Shown piece after piece: positions 34,696 to 43,676 of a DNA stretch of 64,000 nucleotides. Location: the NCBI RefSeq assembly GCF_014203705.1, contig NZ_JACHJR010000001.1, forward strand, positions 1,612,001 to 1,676,000. Reading direction: 5' to 3'. The stretch's first letter is position 1. Each line of letters begins with the position of its first letter. This DNA comes from Kitasatospora gansuensis. GTDB taxonomy: Bacteria; Actinomycetota; Actinomycetes; Streptomycetales; Streptomycetaceae. A model generated the notes under the pieces. It saw nothing but the letters and a program-made list of their open reading frames with translations. It searched no databases and was not told the DNA's origin. The position numbers were made by a program, and so were the translations under genes.

Positions 34696-35222
34696 GACCC
34701 GGCCCGACCTCGGCCGCCGGCGAAGCGATCGCCACTGGCGACAAGCTCGTGACGGACCTGCGCGCTCCTCGCGTCGCGCCGCCGCACCACGTAGCGGAGC
34801 AGGGCCCAGATCGCCGTGGCGTTGACGAGGGCGCTCACCAGGACCGCGCCGTAGAAGCCGAATTCGGACCCCATGTCGAGCTTGGTGTCGATGGACGTGT
34901 CCGGTGCCACCCAGTCCGAGGGGCGCGGGGCGGACTCCGGCATGAACTCCGTGGGCAGCGGCTCGGGGGGCGGCTGCGAGCCTTCGTAGCCGGGCCCCGC
35001 GACCGGGGACGACTCGTCCAGGGCAGCCGCGGCGGGCCCGAAGGTGCTCAGCAGCAGGAAGCTGACCGGTGCGGTGGCGAGGATCGGCCACACTGCGAAG
35101 AGCCCGATGTCGCCCGTCCGGCTGCCGACCGCGACGTAGACCAGCATCGCGACCACCAGTGCCAAGTACCCACCGGGCACCCACATCTCGGGCTTCGACC
35201 AGCGCCGCACCATGGCATTCAC
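34692..35222 (-). CDS. Small membrane protein, possibly SCO4225-like
   Basis: 176 aa with three hydrophobic segments: two near the N-terminus (GGYLALVVAMLVYVAVGS and FAVWPILATAPVSFLLLSTF) and one after about residue 123 (FYGAVLVSALVNATAIWALL), separated by a long Pro/Glu-rich linker (QPPPEPLPTEFMPESAPRPS) that would face outside. The layout recalls the SCO4225 family of streptomycete membrane proteins, whose role is unknown. The end overlaps the CocE fragment by a few bases. Confidence 0.6.
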   Translation of the reverse strand: MNAMVRRWSKPEMWVPGGYLALVVAMLVYVAVGSRTGDIGLFAVWPILATAPVSFLLLSTFGPAAAALDESSPVAGPGYEGSQPPPEPLPTEFMPESAPRPSDWVAPDTSIDTKLDMGSEFGFYGAVLVSALVNATAIWALLRYVVRRRDARSAQVRHELVASGDRFAGGRGRAGS

Positions 35223-35348
35223 CGTTCCGTTCCGCTTCGTTCGACCTGCGCCCAGTCTCGACGCTGCCGGGGACCGCCACCTGAGTACGCCTACTCATCC
35301 TGCTCGGCCCTGAGTACCTGGTCAGAGCCGTGCACGCCAAGAGCAGGT

Positions 35349-35403
35349 CGAAGCCCCGTCGGTAGGTGACCTTTCCAGGTCGCCTACGTTCGACGGGGCT
35401 TCG
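35349..35403. terminator. Bidirectional terminator hairpin
   Basis: CGAAGCCCCGTCG (35349-35361) pairs perfectly with CGACGGGGCTTCG (35391-35403); the loop itself contains a second inverted pair (GTAGGTGACC/AGGTCGCCTAC). TTGTGT follows on the plus strand. It sits between the SCO4225-like gene and the CHAP gene. Confidence 0.8.
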
Positions 35404-35523
35404 TTGTGTACCTCTGCGGATCCGGCGGGCGGGTCACACCGCCGTGGCCTGCTCACTCACAAGATCATCCCGGCTGTGGAACTGCCCTTGGTTCGGGTTT
35501 GCCGGTGTCCTGCTGGTGGTTGC

Positions 35524-36339
35524 TCAGAAGTGGAGCATGTACTGGAAGGAGGACTCCGCGCTGCTGACCCGGAGGTGGCTGCGGGTGCCGTAGCCGAGGG
35601 AGGTGTTCCAGTTGTACTCCTCGACGTCGAAGGAACCGTCGGAGTAGACCGCGTTGACGTAGGCGACGTGGCCGACGTTGTGGGTGTCGTTGACGGCGAT
35701 GGCACCGACGGTGGGAGTGGTGTTGACGGTGACGCCGACGCGGCGGGCGGCGTCGTCCCAGGTGCCGGCGTTGCCCCAGGTGGTGCCGCCCCAGGAGTTG
35801 CTGAAGTTCGGGACGCCGAGACGGTCGGCGATGCGGAAGGCCGCGAAGGCGGTGCAGTTGTTGGCGGCGAAGCCGCGGGTGCCGTGGTCGAAGTCGTTGG
35901 TGGGGCTCTCGTTGCCGCCGCCGTCGCTGCCGAGGAGCTGGTGGGAGGCCTCGTTGTTCTTCAGCGTGGCGTTGAGGTTGCCCTTGGCACCGGAGGCGAA
36001 GTCCTGGCTGGCGCCGGCGTAGCCGCTGTTGAAGTAGACGCGGACGGTCTTCCCGGTGCGGTTCCACACCGATGCGGCGTTGTTCTTGACGCAGACGCCC
36101 TGGCCACTGCCGCCGCTCTTGAACTCGTAGCAGCTCGGCTGGGTGGCCCCGTAGTCGCTGATGGAGCCGGCGAAGTCGGAGACCGAACCGCCCTGGTCGC
36201 TGTTGTAGTAGAGGCAGAACTCCCCGGAGTCGCAGACGCCGTCGCGGGAGGCGGCGAAGGCGGGGGTGCTGGCGACCAGCGGGACGGCCATGGCCAGTGC
36301 GGTGCCGGCGATGGCGAGCGTGGTGCGTATGTTCTTCAA
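35524..36339 (-). CDS. Secreted I36/crystallin-like plus CHAP domain protein
   Basis: Exported protein of 271 aa. A Sec signal peptide (residues 1-30, cut after AFA) is followed by an I36-type beta/gamma-crystallin-like module (about 35-130) with CDSGEFCLYYNSDQGG, VCVKNNAASVWN and VYFNSGYAG. A CHAP amidase domain (about 145-271) shows Cys162 (NNCTAFAAF), His224 (NVGHVAYVN) and Asn244 (EEYNWN), the usual catalytic set for peptidoglycan amide hydrolysis. The four small I36 proteins in this island share the module. It probably acts on cell walls, with the I36 part binding protein or wall. First gene of the exported-protein island. Confidence 0.88.
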   Translation of the reverse strand: MKNIRTTLAIAGTALAMAVPLVASTPAFAASRDGVCDSGEFCLYYNSDQGGSVSDFAGSISDYGATQPSCYEFKSGGSGQGVCVKNNAASVWNRTGKTVRVYFNSGYAGASQDFASGAKGNLNATLKNNEASHQLLGSDGGGNESPTNDFDHGTRGFAANNCTAFAAFRIADRLGVPNFSNSWGGTTWGNAGTWDDAARRVGVTVNTTPTVGAIAVNDTHNVGHVAYVNAVYSDGSFDVEEYNWNTSLGYGTRSHLRVSSAESSFQYMLHF

Positions 36340-36406
36340 GGCTTGTCTCTATTCGTAACGTGTTATTGACGGGTTGTCAGGTCGTGCGAGGTGGAGCCGA
36401 GCGCGG

Positions 36407-37297
36407 TCAGTGGGTGCGCTGGTACTCCTCCCAGGTCTGGATGGGGATGCGCGGGCCGTCGTCGGCGCCGTGGTTGGCCAGGCCGTTGAAGCCGAGGTAG
36501 TAGTCACCGGTCTGGTTCTGGGCCTGGGTGGCCAGGTCGGTGTCGCTGATCGCTGCGGCGTGGATGTGCCACGGCCAGTTGCCCTGGGTGGGGCTGCGGA
36601 CCCAGGCGGCGAATCCGACCTGGCGCAGTGCCTTGGCGACGGCGGTGCGGGTGGTGCTGGACATGCCGTCGACGTTGATGTCCACGACGCCACCGCCGTC
36701 GTGGGTGCCGGCCGAGGTGGGGTCGCCGCCCGGGTTGTACGAGCCCTGGTCCAGGGTCAGGTGGATGCCGGCGAGGCGTTCGGCCTCGGTGAGCATGTTC
36801 TGGGTGCGGGTGTCGACGGTGTATCCGTCGCGCTGCACCTTGGCGCCGGCTCCGATCGTGCGGGTGAGGGTGAACCGGCCCTGCCCGAGTGCGGTGAGGG
36901 AGGTGACACCGGGCAGTCCGTTGGCGTCCAGGCCGGTGTAGCCGAGGGAGCGCTGGAAGGCGGCGTAGGCGGTGACGGTGGTGGTGCCGAAGTACCCGTC
37001 CACCCGGCTGGCGTCGAGGAGGCCGCGGGCCTGCAGGGCCTGCTCGACGGCCAGGACCGAGTCATGGGCCCCCGGGGTCTGCGTGCTGTCGGCGCGGCGG
37101 GGATCGATCTGGGCGGCCAGGACGGTGGCTTCCATGTTCACCACGGGCAGCGCGGTGGCGACGGCCGCCGGCGCCTCGGCGGGGAGCGGCGAGGTCGCCG
37201 CCTGGGCCTGTGCGGCGCTCAGCACCAGGCCGCTCAGGACGGCGACAGCCGTGAGCAGTCGGGTGGCGGTGGTGCGGGTCTTGATGGCGGATGCCAT
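36407..37297 (-). CDS. Secreted peptidoglycan-binding protein with M15-like peptidase domain
   Basis: 296 aa with a Sec signal peptide (VLSGLVLSAAQAQA). A peptidoglycan-binding domain 1 fold follows (about 70-140: VLAVEQALQARGLLDASRVD, then FGTTTVTAYAAFQRSLGYTG). The C-terminal part has the zinc-peptidase pattern of VanY/M15 enzymes, SAGTHDGGGVVDI and later WHIHA. It is therefore a likely D,D- or L,D-type carboxypeptidase acting on peptidoglycan. ATG 37297 is the first Met before a signal peptide. It lies 67 bases upstream of the CHAP gene in the same direction, so the two may be co-expressed. Confidence 0.85.
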   Translation of the reverse strand: MASAIKTRTTATRLLTAVAVLSGLVLSAAQAQAATSPLPAEAPAAVATALPVVNMEATVLAAQIDPRRADSTQTPGAHDSVLAVEQALQARGLLDASRVDGYFGTTTVTAYAAFQRSLGYTGLDANGLPGVTSLTALGQGRFTLTRTIGAGAKVQRDGYTVDTRTQNMLTEAERLAGIHLTLDQGSYNPGGDPTSAGTHDGGGVVDINVDGMSSTTRTAVAKALRQVGFAAWVRSPTQGNWPWHIHAAAISDTDLATQAQNQTGDYYLGFNGLANHGADDGPRIPIQTWEEYQRTH

Positions 37298-37553
37298 GGG
37301 GTGGTTCCTTACTGGTTCGGTGGAGGATCGGCCCTGACCTGGTCCCGGTGTCGGGCACTGGCGGGCGAGAGGTCTGGTGGAGGCGCCCGGCTGGGCAGCG
37401 CTCAGCGGCACCGCTGGTGGGTGCGGCCGTGGGTGACGTGGTTGCCGCGTTGCCGCGGAGAAGGCGGCGTCCGCGCAGGCGCACTTGTCGCTGACGAGTC
37501 GTCAACTGCCCTTGCGGGAAACGGTGTTACGGCGTTCTACGTGGGATGAAGGG

Positions 37554-37988
37554 TCAGCAGCGGACGTCGGTCTTGACGGCGACCTCGCCGGAGTACGGAA
37601 TGGGGCCGGTCCCGTTCCAACCCAGGGCCTGGGTGCACTCCGAGAGGGTGTCGGCGCCGAAGGACCAGATCTCCACGTCGTTGTGACCGCACCGGGGGTC
37701 CTGAACGTGCGAGCCACCGGTGACGATGGCCGCGCACACGTCCCAACTGCTGTGGGCGGAGCGGTAACCCTGCCACACGTACACGTAGGAGTAGTTCTTG
37801 CCGCAGCCCTTGTACTGCTTCACCGACGCCATCGTCTCCCCGCCGACGTTGAGGTAGGCGGTGCTGCCGATCTGCGTGACGCTGGAACAACCGGAGGGCG
37901 TGGCGGCGGCCTGGGCGGTACCGGGAACCGCGATGAGCGCCGGAACGGCAAGGGCAGCGACGGCGGCGATCTTGGTCAGGATACGCAT
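37554..37988 (-). CDS. Small secreted protein with conserved cysteines
   Basis: 144 aa. The Sec signal peptide ends about AAVPGTAQAA (residue 28). The mature protein has five cysteines and aromatic-rich beta strands (STAYLNVGGETMASVKQYKG, then YSYVYVWQGYRSAHSSWDVC) and ends KTDVRC. No known domain recognised. It resembles the other small exported proteins of the island in size, Cys content and Tyr/Trp-rich strands, though sequence identity is low. The GGTTGTT site upstream (37990s) serves its ATG. Confidence 0.7.
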   Translation of the reverse strand: MRILTKIAAVAALAVPALIAVPGTAQAAATPSGCSSVTQIGSTAYLNVGGETMASVKQYKGCGKNYSYVYVWQGYRSAHSSWDVCAAIVTGGSHVQDPRCGHNDVEIWSFGADTLSECTQALGWNGTGPIPYSGEVAVKTDVRC

Positions 37989-38273
37989 GGCGGAACAACC
38001 TTCTTTCAGGGAAAGGGATTTGAGGAGATGCCTTCGGGCCGCCGAACGCAGCCGGCCAGGGACCTCAGGGCGCGCGGACAGCGGCGGATGAGGCGGAAGA
38101 ATGTGTGGTGACGCCCGCTGCGCCGGCGGTCTCAGGCGCGTTGATTTCTGAGCGGGCGTCAGATACCCGGCCGACCCTGGGTGTTCGGGCGGAGGCGGGC
38201 AAGTGGTTCTCAAGTTCCCGGTGCGGCTGTGCTCATGTGGCCGGGAGAGCCGTGGGCTCGGTTCGTGGAGGTC

Positions 38274-38543
38274 CTACGTCGGGACGAGGCGCCAGCCGCG
38301 CAGGGCCGGCGTGTGCCGCAGGGCGCGTTCGCAGACGCGGCGCAGGTTCGCGATTGCCGCATCCGGAGTGGCTGCGATGATCGCGGCGGCGATGTGAAAG
38401 CGATTGAGGTCGACGCGGGAGCGGATGTGTTCCACCCGGTCTTCAGGTTGGCTGTGGAGCCAGATCAGATCGGTGACCGCTTCGGCCGTCAGCTGCGATG
38501 GCGCCGGATCGGGACAGATGAGCGTCACCGCGACCAACTGCAC
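38274..38543 (-). CDS. Small cytoplasmic hypothetical protein
   Basis: 89 aa, helical, with no signal peptide: PAPSQLTAEAVTDLIWLHSQ, then RVEHIRSRVDLNRFHIAAAI and a C-terminal RALRHTPALRGWRLV. Its ATG lies ten bases after the stop of the small membrane peptide gene, so the two are probably co-transcribed. Unknown family. Confidence 0.55.
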   Translation of the reverse strand: MQLVAVTLICPDPAPSQLTAEAVTDLIWLHSQPEDRVEHIRSRVDLNRFHIAAAIIAATPDAAIANLRRVCERALRHTPALRGWRLVPT

Positions 38544-38552
38544 GGAAGCCGG

Positions 38553-38726
38553 TCAACTCTGTGCGGGTGGTGCGGGGCGAGGGCTGTCCCAGTCGAAACC
38601 CGAGGCGGTGACGGTGCCTTGGCCGGCCGAGCGATCTGCGACGACGTCGCTTACGACGGTGACACCCAGGCCGACGGTGAACGCCACGACCATGGCAGCG
38701 CATACAACGCGTATCGAGTGACCCAC
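38553..38726 (-). CDS. 57-aa membrane or secreted peptide
   Basis: GTG 38726 with GGGGAGA eight bases upstream. One N-terminal hydrophobic helix (VVCAAMVVAFTVGLGVTVVS, residues 7-26) is followed by a short hydrophilic tail (TVTASGFDWDSPRPAPPAQS) that would be outside. Its size and layout fit a single-pass peptide or an exported signalling peptide. It is followed directly by the 89-aa gene. Confidence 0.55.
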   Translation of the reverse strand: MGHSIRVVCAAMVVAFTVGLGVTVVSDVVADRSAGQGTVTASGFDWDSPRPAPPAQS

Positions 38727-38939
38727 GACTGTTCTCCCCTGTTTCGTAACCAACTGCTGTGCAAGTGAATGGTTCGCGGAACTCGCCCCGGTTTCTTGTG
38801 GCGCTTTCCGCTGCTGAGAAAGATCTTGCCGTCCACGCAGGGCGGTGTCACGACTACAGGGCTGGCACCAAGTCGCCTGGCAACTAGGTGCAAGATCATT
38901 TAGAGGCCGTCTCCTTCGGCGCGCCGAGTGAGTGGACGG

Positions 38940-39330
38940 CGTATCCGGCACGACCTGGGCCCAACTACCGTCCCGCTTCGGCCAGTTGGACCACATCGCA
39001 CACCGGCGGGCCACCGAGTGGGGCAAGGCCAGGGACGACGCCGGCCGGGCAGGCTCCACGGCGTCGAGGTCTACGACCATCGCTTCATCCGCACCATCCT
39101 GAGACGGCGTCAGATCCCGGCCCGCATCGCCCGCTGCCGCATCGACTCCTCCCACCGCCTCGGTCGGCACCGCCGGGTGATCGAGCGCACCGCCGCCCAA
39201 CCGGACCGCCACCGTCGCCCAACCGGACCGCTACCGCCGGCTCAACCACCGCCGCGAACGCAAAGCCGACCACTTCGCCGCAATCCTCATCTGCACCCGC
39301 AAAACCCCCAAATGCGATGAATTCTCAGTC
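38940..39330 (+). pseudogene. Degenerate IS5-like transposase end
   Basis: The C-terminal part of an IS5-type transposase is readable across two frames: RQIPARIARCRIDSSHRLGR and RVIERT in one, then YRRLNHRRERKADHFAAILI in another, the usual order before the protein end. No complete DDE core. The upstream stretch to 38940 is not convincingly coding. Inverted repeats were not found. Confidence 0.5.
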
Positions 39331-39401
39331 CACAGAAAAGCATTGCGTCTCCGGCCACCATGCATCGATGATGATCATCATCGACATCGAGAGGGGGCGC
39401 G

Positions 39402-40376
39402 GTGCTGCAAGCACTCGGGCTGAGCGCACTGACGGAGAACGTCTACCGGACCCTGCTGGCCGAGCCGGACTGGGGGGTCGACCGGATCGCCACCCACCTG
39501 CACCTGTCGGAAGCAGAGACACGTGAAGCACTCGACGAACTGCTGGAACTGACGCTGCTTCGGCCCGCGACCGACTCCCATGCACTGCGGACCGTCAGCC
39601 CGGAGGTCGGACTGACCAGGCTGCTCGCCCAGAACCAGAACCAACTGCTCCTTCGCCAGCAGCAACTGGAGAGCACCCGGACCGCGATCGCCGCCCTGTC
39701 CGCCGAGCACATCGACCGACGACCCGATGACGAGATGGTCGTGCGGCTGGACTCCCTCGACGCCGTCCGTGACCGCCTCGAGGAACTCGCGGCGACCGCT
39801 ACCCAGGAATGCCTGTCCCTGATGCGAGGGGGAGCCGTTCGCCCCGATTCCATCCAAGCCGGCAAACACCCCAACCAGCTGGCGCTGGAGCGCGGAGTGG
39901 TCATCCGCAGCATCTTCCAGGACAGCTTCCGCAACGACCCCGAAACCCTCCGCTATGCCCGGTGGTTGGCCGATCTGGGCGGTTTGACGCGCACCGTGCC
40001 GTTACTGCCGATACGACTGGTCATCGTCGACCGCAGCATCGCCCTGGTCCCGACCGACCCCAGTGACGGCCGCCGCGGCGCACTGGAACTGCACGGCGAG
40101 GCCCTCATCCAGCCCCTGTGCGCACTCTTCGATGAACTGTGGCGCAGCGGAGCCGACTTCGGTCAGCCCGCCCCCCGTGACGATCAGGACCTCACCGGGT
40201 CCGAGCGCGCTCTGCTGCAGCTGCTGGGCCATGGCCACACGGACCAGTCCGCCAGCCGCAAGCTGGGCCTGTCCCTGCGGACAGTGCGTCGGATGATGCA
40301 AGACCTGATGAACCGTCTGGGCGCCGAAAGCCGCTTCCAGGCAGGGGCCGAAGCCGCGCGGAAGGACTGGCTGTGA
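39402..40376 (+). CDS. TrmB/LuxR-like transcriptional regulator
   Basis: 324 aa. An N-terminal winged-helix of the TrmB type is seen (LSALTENVYRTLLAEPDWGV, then TREALDELLELTLLRP). A central region may bind a ligand. The C-terminal LuxR-type HTH spans about 265-310 (LTGSERALLQLLGHGHTDQS, then KLGLSLRTVRRMMQDLMNRL). This architecture is common in streptomycete regulators of secreted peptides and secondary metabolism. It sits between the membrane-peptide gene pair and the first YAGPV protein and is a candidate regulator of the exported-protein island. Confidence 0.82.
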   Translation: MLQALGLSALTENVYRTLLAEPDWGVDRIATHLHLSEAETREALDELLELTLLRPATDSHALRTVSPEVGLTRLLAQNQNQLLLRQQQLESTRTAIAALSAEHIDRRPDDEMVVRLDSLDAVRDRLEELAATATQECLSLMRGGAVRPDSIQAGKHPNQLALERGVVIRSIFQDSFRNDPETLRYARWLADLGGLTRTVPLLPIRLVIVDRSIALVPTDPSDGRRGALELHGEALIQPLCALFDELWRSGADFGQPAPRDDQDLTGSERALLQLLGHGHTDQSASRKLGLSLRTVRRMMQDLMNRLGAESRFQAGAEAARKDWL

Positions 40377-40598
40377 CCCCGAAGCACCGACACCGAGGGG
40401 CACGTCGAGGGCTTGCCGCCTCCGTCGACCGACGGCGAGCTTGCGCCCCCTGACCCCGCTCGCCGTGTGCGGGTCTTGTGACCATGCGTCAAAAGGCCAT
40501 GGTTCGAGACGGTTTAGCCGATTGCCATGTGCACGCAAGCATCGGTACGTTCACCCAGCATCAAGATCGACATTGCCGAACGATCCTGGGAGACAGTC

Positions 40599-41060
40599 AT
40601 GCGCAAGGCCATATCCGTACTCACCGCCGCACTCGCCCTGATCATCAGCGGCTTCACCTTTGCCCCCGCGGCCAGCGCCGGCACCTACGGCTGCGGAGGC
40701 AGCCTCGTCGACACCTACGACGTCCGGACCAGCGGCGGCACCAAGTACGGCCAGGTGAACCTCTACTACAGCACCGCCGACGGCGGCACCAACTGCGCTG
40801 TCACCATCGACACTTACTTCGGCTCCGGCGTCTCCAAGGACATGAATGTCGTCGTCGTCAAGTGCGTCGCGGGCAGCGCCCAGGGGTCCATGTGCGACGT
40901 TGGCGACAGCCGCATCGACCGCGGGTACTACAGCTGGTACGCCGGCCCCGTCGCGGTGACGGGCACCGCCTCTCGCTGCGTCCGCGTCCTCGGATACATC
41001 GCGAACCCGTCCGACTCGTCGGCGTACGCCAGTGTGGCCACCAGCGCGGCTCACTGCTGA
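40599..41060 (+). CDS. Small secreted 'YAGPV'-family protein, copy 1
   Basis: 153 aa. The Sec signal peptide ends at ASA (about 28). Mature features shared with the copies at 41663 and 50788 are a first Cys in GTYGCGGSLVDTYDV, the NCAV strand (GGTNCAVTIDTYFGSG), the YAGPV box (YYSWYAGPVAVTG) and a following Cys-x-x strand (RCVRVLGY), ending HC. Cysteine spacing suggests two disulfides. The function of the family is unknown. ATG 40599 has GGGAGA upstream. A strong terminator follows. Confidence 0.72.
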   Translation: MRKAISVLTAALALIISGFTFAPAASAGTYGCGGSLVDTYDVRTSGGTKYGQVNLYYSTADGGTNCAVTIDTYFGSGVSKDMNVVVVKCVAGSAQGSMCDVGDSRIDRGYYSWYAGPVAVTGTASRCVRVLGYIANPSDSSAYASVATSAAHC

Positions 41061-41079
41061 CAGCACCTCGCCCCATCCG

Positions 41080-41114
41080 GTCGTGCCCCCGCCTGAACTC
41101 GGCGGGGGCACGAC
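41080..41114 (+). terminator. Intrinsic terminator after copy 1
   Basis: Fourteen-pair stem GTCGTGCCCCCGCC (41080-41093) and GGCGGGGGCACGAC (41101-41114), loop TGAACTC, then TCGTTT. Confidence 0.88.
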
Positions 41115-41662
41115 TCGTTTGCGGGGACGGTACTCACCTTTCGAAGCCTGCGTGAAGTCCGCCGCCCGGATCCCGAGTTGCTGTTCTCGGCCATGCGAGG
41201 AAGTGGCGCGCCGGCACATTGTCAGCCTGTGCGGTCGCGCGCGAAGTGCCTGGCCAGGGGCTGGATGGCCGGGGACACAACGGGCCGATTCAAGCCGCCC
41301 GGTCGTGTCGATTTCCCGCCATTCGGGGACGGCGTCGCAATGCCGTTTGACCTGAATGCCGGAATCACGGCACCAAGGGGCGAACACCAGCCGCCCGTCC
41401 GACAGTGATCCACATCATGCTTGAGGTCGAAGTGACCGAGGGGCAGGGCCTTTTCCCATTCCCCAGCAGCAGTCGGTGCGAGATCCGACTGTTTTCCACA
41501 TGCTCTCTACACATGCGAGTCAAATGCCTCGACCGCTTGTGCAATTGGCGAAAAAGCGCCGCCATGGACCCGCCGAGCTCTCATACGATCATGATCATGA
41601 AACACAGGGTCGACAGGTCCACCGAAACCGGTCGGCAATCGACCCGACTACGCGGAGGAATC
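41115..41662. other. Intergenic region with no convincing gene
   Basis: About 550 bases of lower GC than the genes around it, holding no frame with a family-like sequence on either strand. Likely regulatory sequence for the gene at 41663; the GGAGGA ribosome site lies at 41654-41659. No promoter I can state with confidence. Confidence 0.45.
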
Positions 41663-42079
41663 ATGAAGGAGAGCTTCAAGCGAGTCGCCACTCGCGCCGG
41701 GGCGATGGCCGCAGCTGTGGCCGTCACCACCCTGGCCGTGCCGACAGCAGCTCACGCCGCGTCCTACAACGGCAAATGCGGAGCCGGCTACAACGTGATC
41801 GACTCGATGTCGATCACGACCCTCGGCACCGTGTATCTGACGTACAACAGCGCGACCACTCAGAACTGTGTGGTGACCATACGCAACAATCCGGGCACCT
41901 ACATGTACATGAACGCCGCGGTGCAACTGACCGGGCTGGACTGGACCCGACAGTACGACCCGGGTCAGTACAGCACCTTCGCCGGTCCCGTGTACCTGTA
42001 CGCGTCGGGCAAGTGCATCGACTGGGGCGGCGAGATCGGGAGCGTGTACGCCCAGCAGATCAACGTCCACTGCGGCTGA
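41663..42079 (+). CDS. Small secreted 'YAGPV'-family protein, copy 2
   Basis: 138 aa. ATG 41663 has GGAGGA upstream. The Sec signal peptide ends in AHA (about 33). Shares with copy 1 the early KCGAGYNVIDS strand, the NCVV strand (QNCVVTIRNNPGTYMYM), the box YSTFAGPVYLYASGKC and a terminal Cys (NVHCG). It is followed by a crystallin-like protein 55 bases downstream, probably one transcript. Confidence 0.7.
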   Translation: MKESFKRVATRAGAMAAAVAVTTLAVPTAAHAASYNGKCGAGYNVIDSMSITTLGTVYLTYNSATTQNCVVTIRNNPGTYMYMNAAVQLTGLDWTRQYDPGQYSTFAGPVYLYASGKCIDWGGEIGSVYAQQINVHCG

Positions 42080-42133
42080 CCGGCGACGGTACGCCTGGGC
42101 CACCCGAAAATAATCAAGAACATGAGGGATTCA

Positions 42134-42619
42134 ATGCTCTTTGCCCGTAAGGCACTTGTCACTGCGTCGATAGCGATGTCAGCCGTTGTCGGCGCCCTCG
42201 CCACCGCCTCTCCGGCGAGCGCGTCGATCTCGACCGGCTCGTACGGCGTCGAGGACTGTGACGCCCAGTGCGTGGTCCTCTACTTCAACACCGGCTACGG
42301 CGGCTCGCACACGGTGATTCACTCCGACACCCCCACCGGCGGCGAGGGCATCCGCGACCTGGCCGGTTACACCTTCCAGAGCGGCGGCGCCGGGCAGGGG
42401 CAGAGCCTGAAGAACAACGCGGCCTCGGCGAAGGCCCGGGTCTGGGGTATCGACGCCAGCGTGACGGTTTACTTCAACAGCGGCTACGCCGGCCCCTGCG
42501 ACAAGTTCCACCACACCGAGTACCCGTCCGCCTGGCAGCTCTCGAACACGTACAACGAGAACGCCTCGGTGTACTTCCGGAACGTTCCGATCAACCAGGG
42601 CTGCGTCAACTTCGGTTGA
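42134..42619 (+). CDS. Secreted I36/crystallin-like small protein
   Basis: 161 aa. The ATG at 42134 follows GAGGGA; an in-frame upstream ATG (42122) lacks a ribosome site. The Sec signal peptide is about 30 residues, ending in ASA. Mature sequence follows the I36-type module: DCDAQCVVLYFNTGYGGS, then GQSLKNNAASAKARVWG and VYFNSGYAGPCDKFHH, ending with the NENASVYF strand shared with the protein at 51352. Proteins of this family include streptomycete metalloprotease inhibitors; whether this one inhibits a protease is inferred only from the family. Confidence 0.8.
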   Translation: MLFARKALVTASIAMSAVVGALATASPASASISTGSYGVEDCDAQCVVLYFNTGYGGSHTVIHSDTPTGGEGIRDLAGYTFQSGGAGQGQSLKNNAASAKARVWGIDASVTVYFNSGYAGPCDKFHHTEYPSAWQLSNTYNENASVYFRNVPINQGCVNFG

Positions 42620-42684
42620 GTTGAGTCGTGAATTCGTGGCGGCCGCGTTCCCACGCGGCCGCCATATTCCTTGTGGAGAGGTGG

Positions 42685-43638
42685 ATGACTGTGGGAAGAC
42701 AGGGATTGCCGACCGGGGCATCACGCGCTCTTGTGATGGTCGCGGCCGCGCTCATGGCGACGGCCTCCTGTTCGGCAAGCGACGGGGGCCGCACCGGCGG
42801 TGAGCCCGGCAGTCAGGGCGCGGACGTTCGCACCTCGGCAGCGCATTCGCCAGCACCTTCGGCAGCGCCCTCGGGCCGGGTTTCCATGCCCATCGAGAGG
42901 TTCGCTCTCACCGCCGAGGAATCCCGCGCGGTTGATCGGGCCAAGGTCCTCCTGGCCAACGAGTGCCTGGGAGGGTTCGGTCTCGACTACCGCATTCCGG
43001 AGCACCCGCCGCTGGCTGCCGAATCCTCCAGGCGCTACGGAATATCGGACCGCGAGGTCGCCCGCGACCACGGGTACCACCTCCCTCCCCCGGCCGGCGG
43101 GACAGACGTCCCCAAGCGGCCCACCGAGGCGCAGGAAGCGATCCTGTTCGGAGCGACTCGTGCGGGAGACCCGCAGTCGACGAGTCCCGACGGCCGCCCG
43201 ATTCCACCCGGCGGCTGCTACGGGGCTGCCGAGGCCAGGCTGGACGGCGGACCTCGCCCTGAGTCCGACATCGCCGCCGCGTCGGTCATCGACACGGAGA
43301 GCTTCAAGCGCTCCCTGGAGGACACGACGCTCGGACAGGTCTTCCGCGCGTGGTCGACCTGCATGGAACGCCACGGCTACCGGTACCAGAACCCCCTTGC
43401 CTCCGTGGGCGATCGGGCGTTCGACACCCCCGAGCCGACGCAGCAGGAGAAGGCCGTGGCTCTGACGGACATGGACTGCAAGACCGAGACGGATCTGCTG
43501 AAGACCTGGGGTGCGGTCGAGGCGGAGATCCAGACGCGCATGATCGAGGAGAAGTCCGCAGCCCTGAACAGGCTGAGCTCCTTCCAGAAGCGCAAGGTCG
43601 GCCTCACCCATGAGGTGATCGAACGTCTCGGCCACTGA
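42685..43638 (+). CDS. Four-cysteine secreted lipoprotein, paralogue A
   Basis: 317 aa. ATG 42685 lies after GGAGAGGTGG. The lipobox gives the acceptor Cys of ATASCSAS at about residue 29, then a Ser/Pro linker. It shares with the genes at 43677 and 51850 a set of blocks: ANECLGGFGLDYRIP, SRRYGISDREVARDHGYHL, IPPGGCYGAAEARL, FRAWSTCMERHGYRYQNPLA and DCKTETDLLKTW. The order and four cysteines are identical across the three, so this is one uncharacterised family present three times here. The next lipoprotein is encoded convergently. Confidence 0.75.
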   Translation: MTVGRQGLPTGASRALVMVAAALMATASCSASDGGRTGGEPGSQGADVRTSAAHSPAPSAAPSGRVSMPIERFALTAEESRAVDRAKVLLANECLGGFGLDYRIPEHPPLAAESSRRYGISDREVARDHGYHLPPPAGGTDVPKRPTEAQEAILFGATRAGDPQSTSPDGRPIPPGGCYGAAEARLDGGPRPESDIAAASVIDTESFKRSLEDTTLGQVFRAWSTCMERHGYRYQNPLASVGDRAFDTPEPTQQEKAVALTDMDCKTETDLLKTWGAVEAEIQTRMIEEKSAALNRLSSFQKRKVGLTHEVIERLGH

Positions 43639-43676
43639 TCAGGTGGCGGGCCGAGGGCCGCGGGTCGCCCGGGCCG

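Noticed and set aside
41405..42079. Longer start for the YAGPV protein at 41663
   Set aside because: The upstream in-frame extension has no signal-peptide character and lacks a ribosome site; ATG 41663 has GGAGGA and begins a clear signal peptide.
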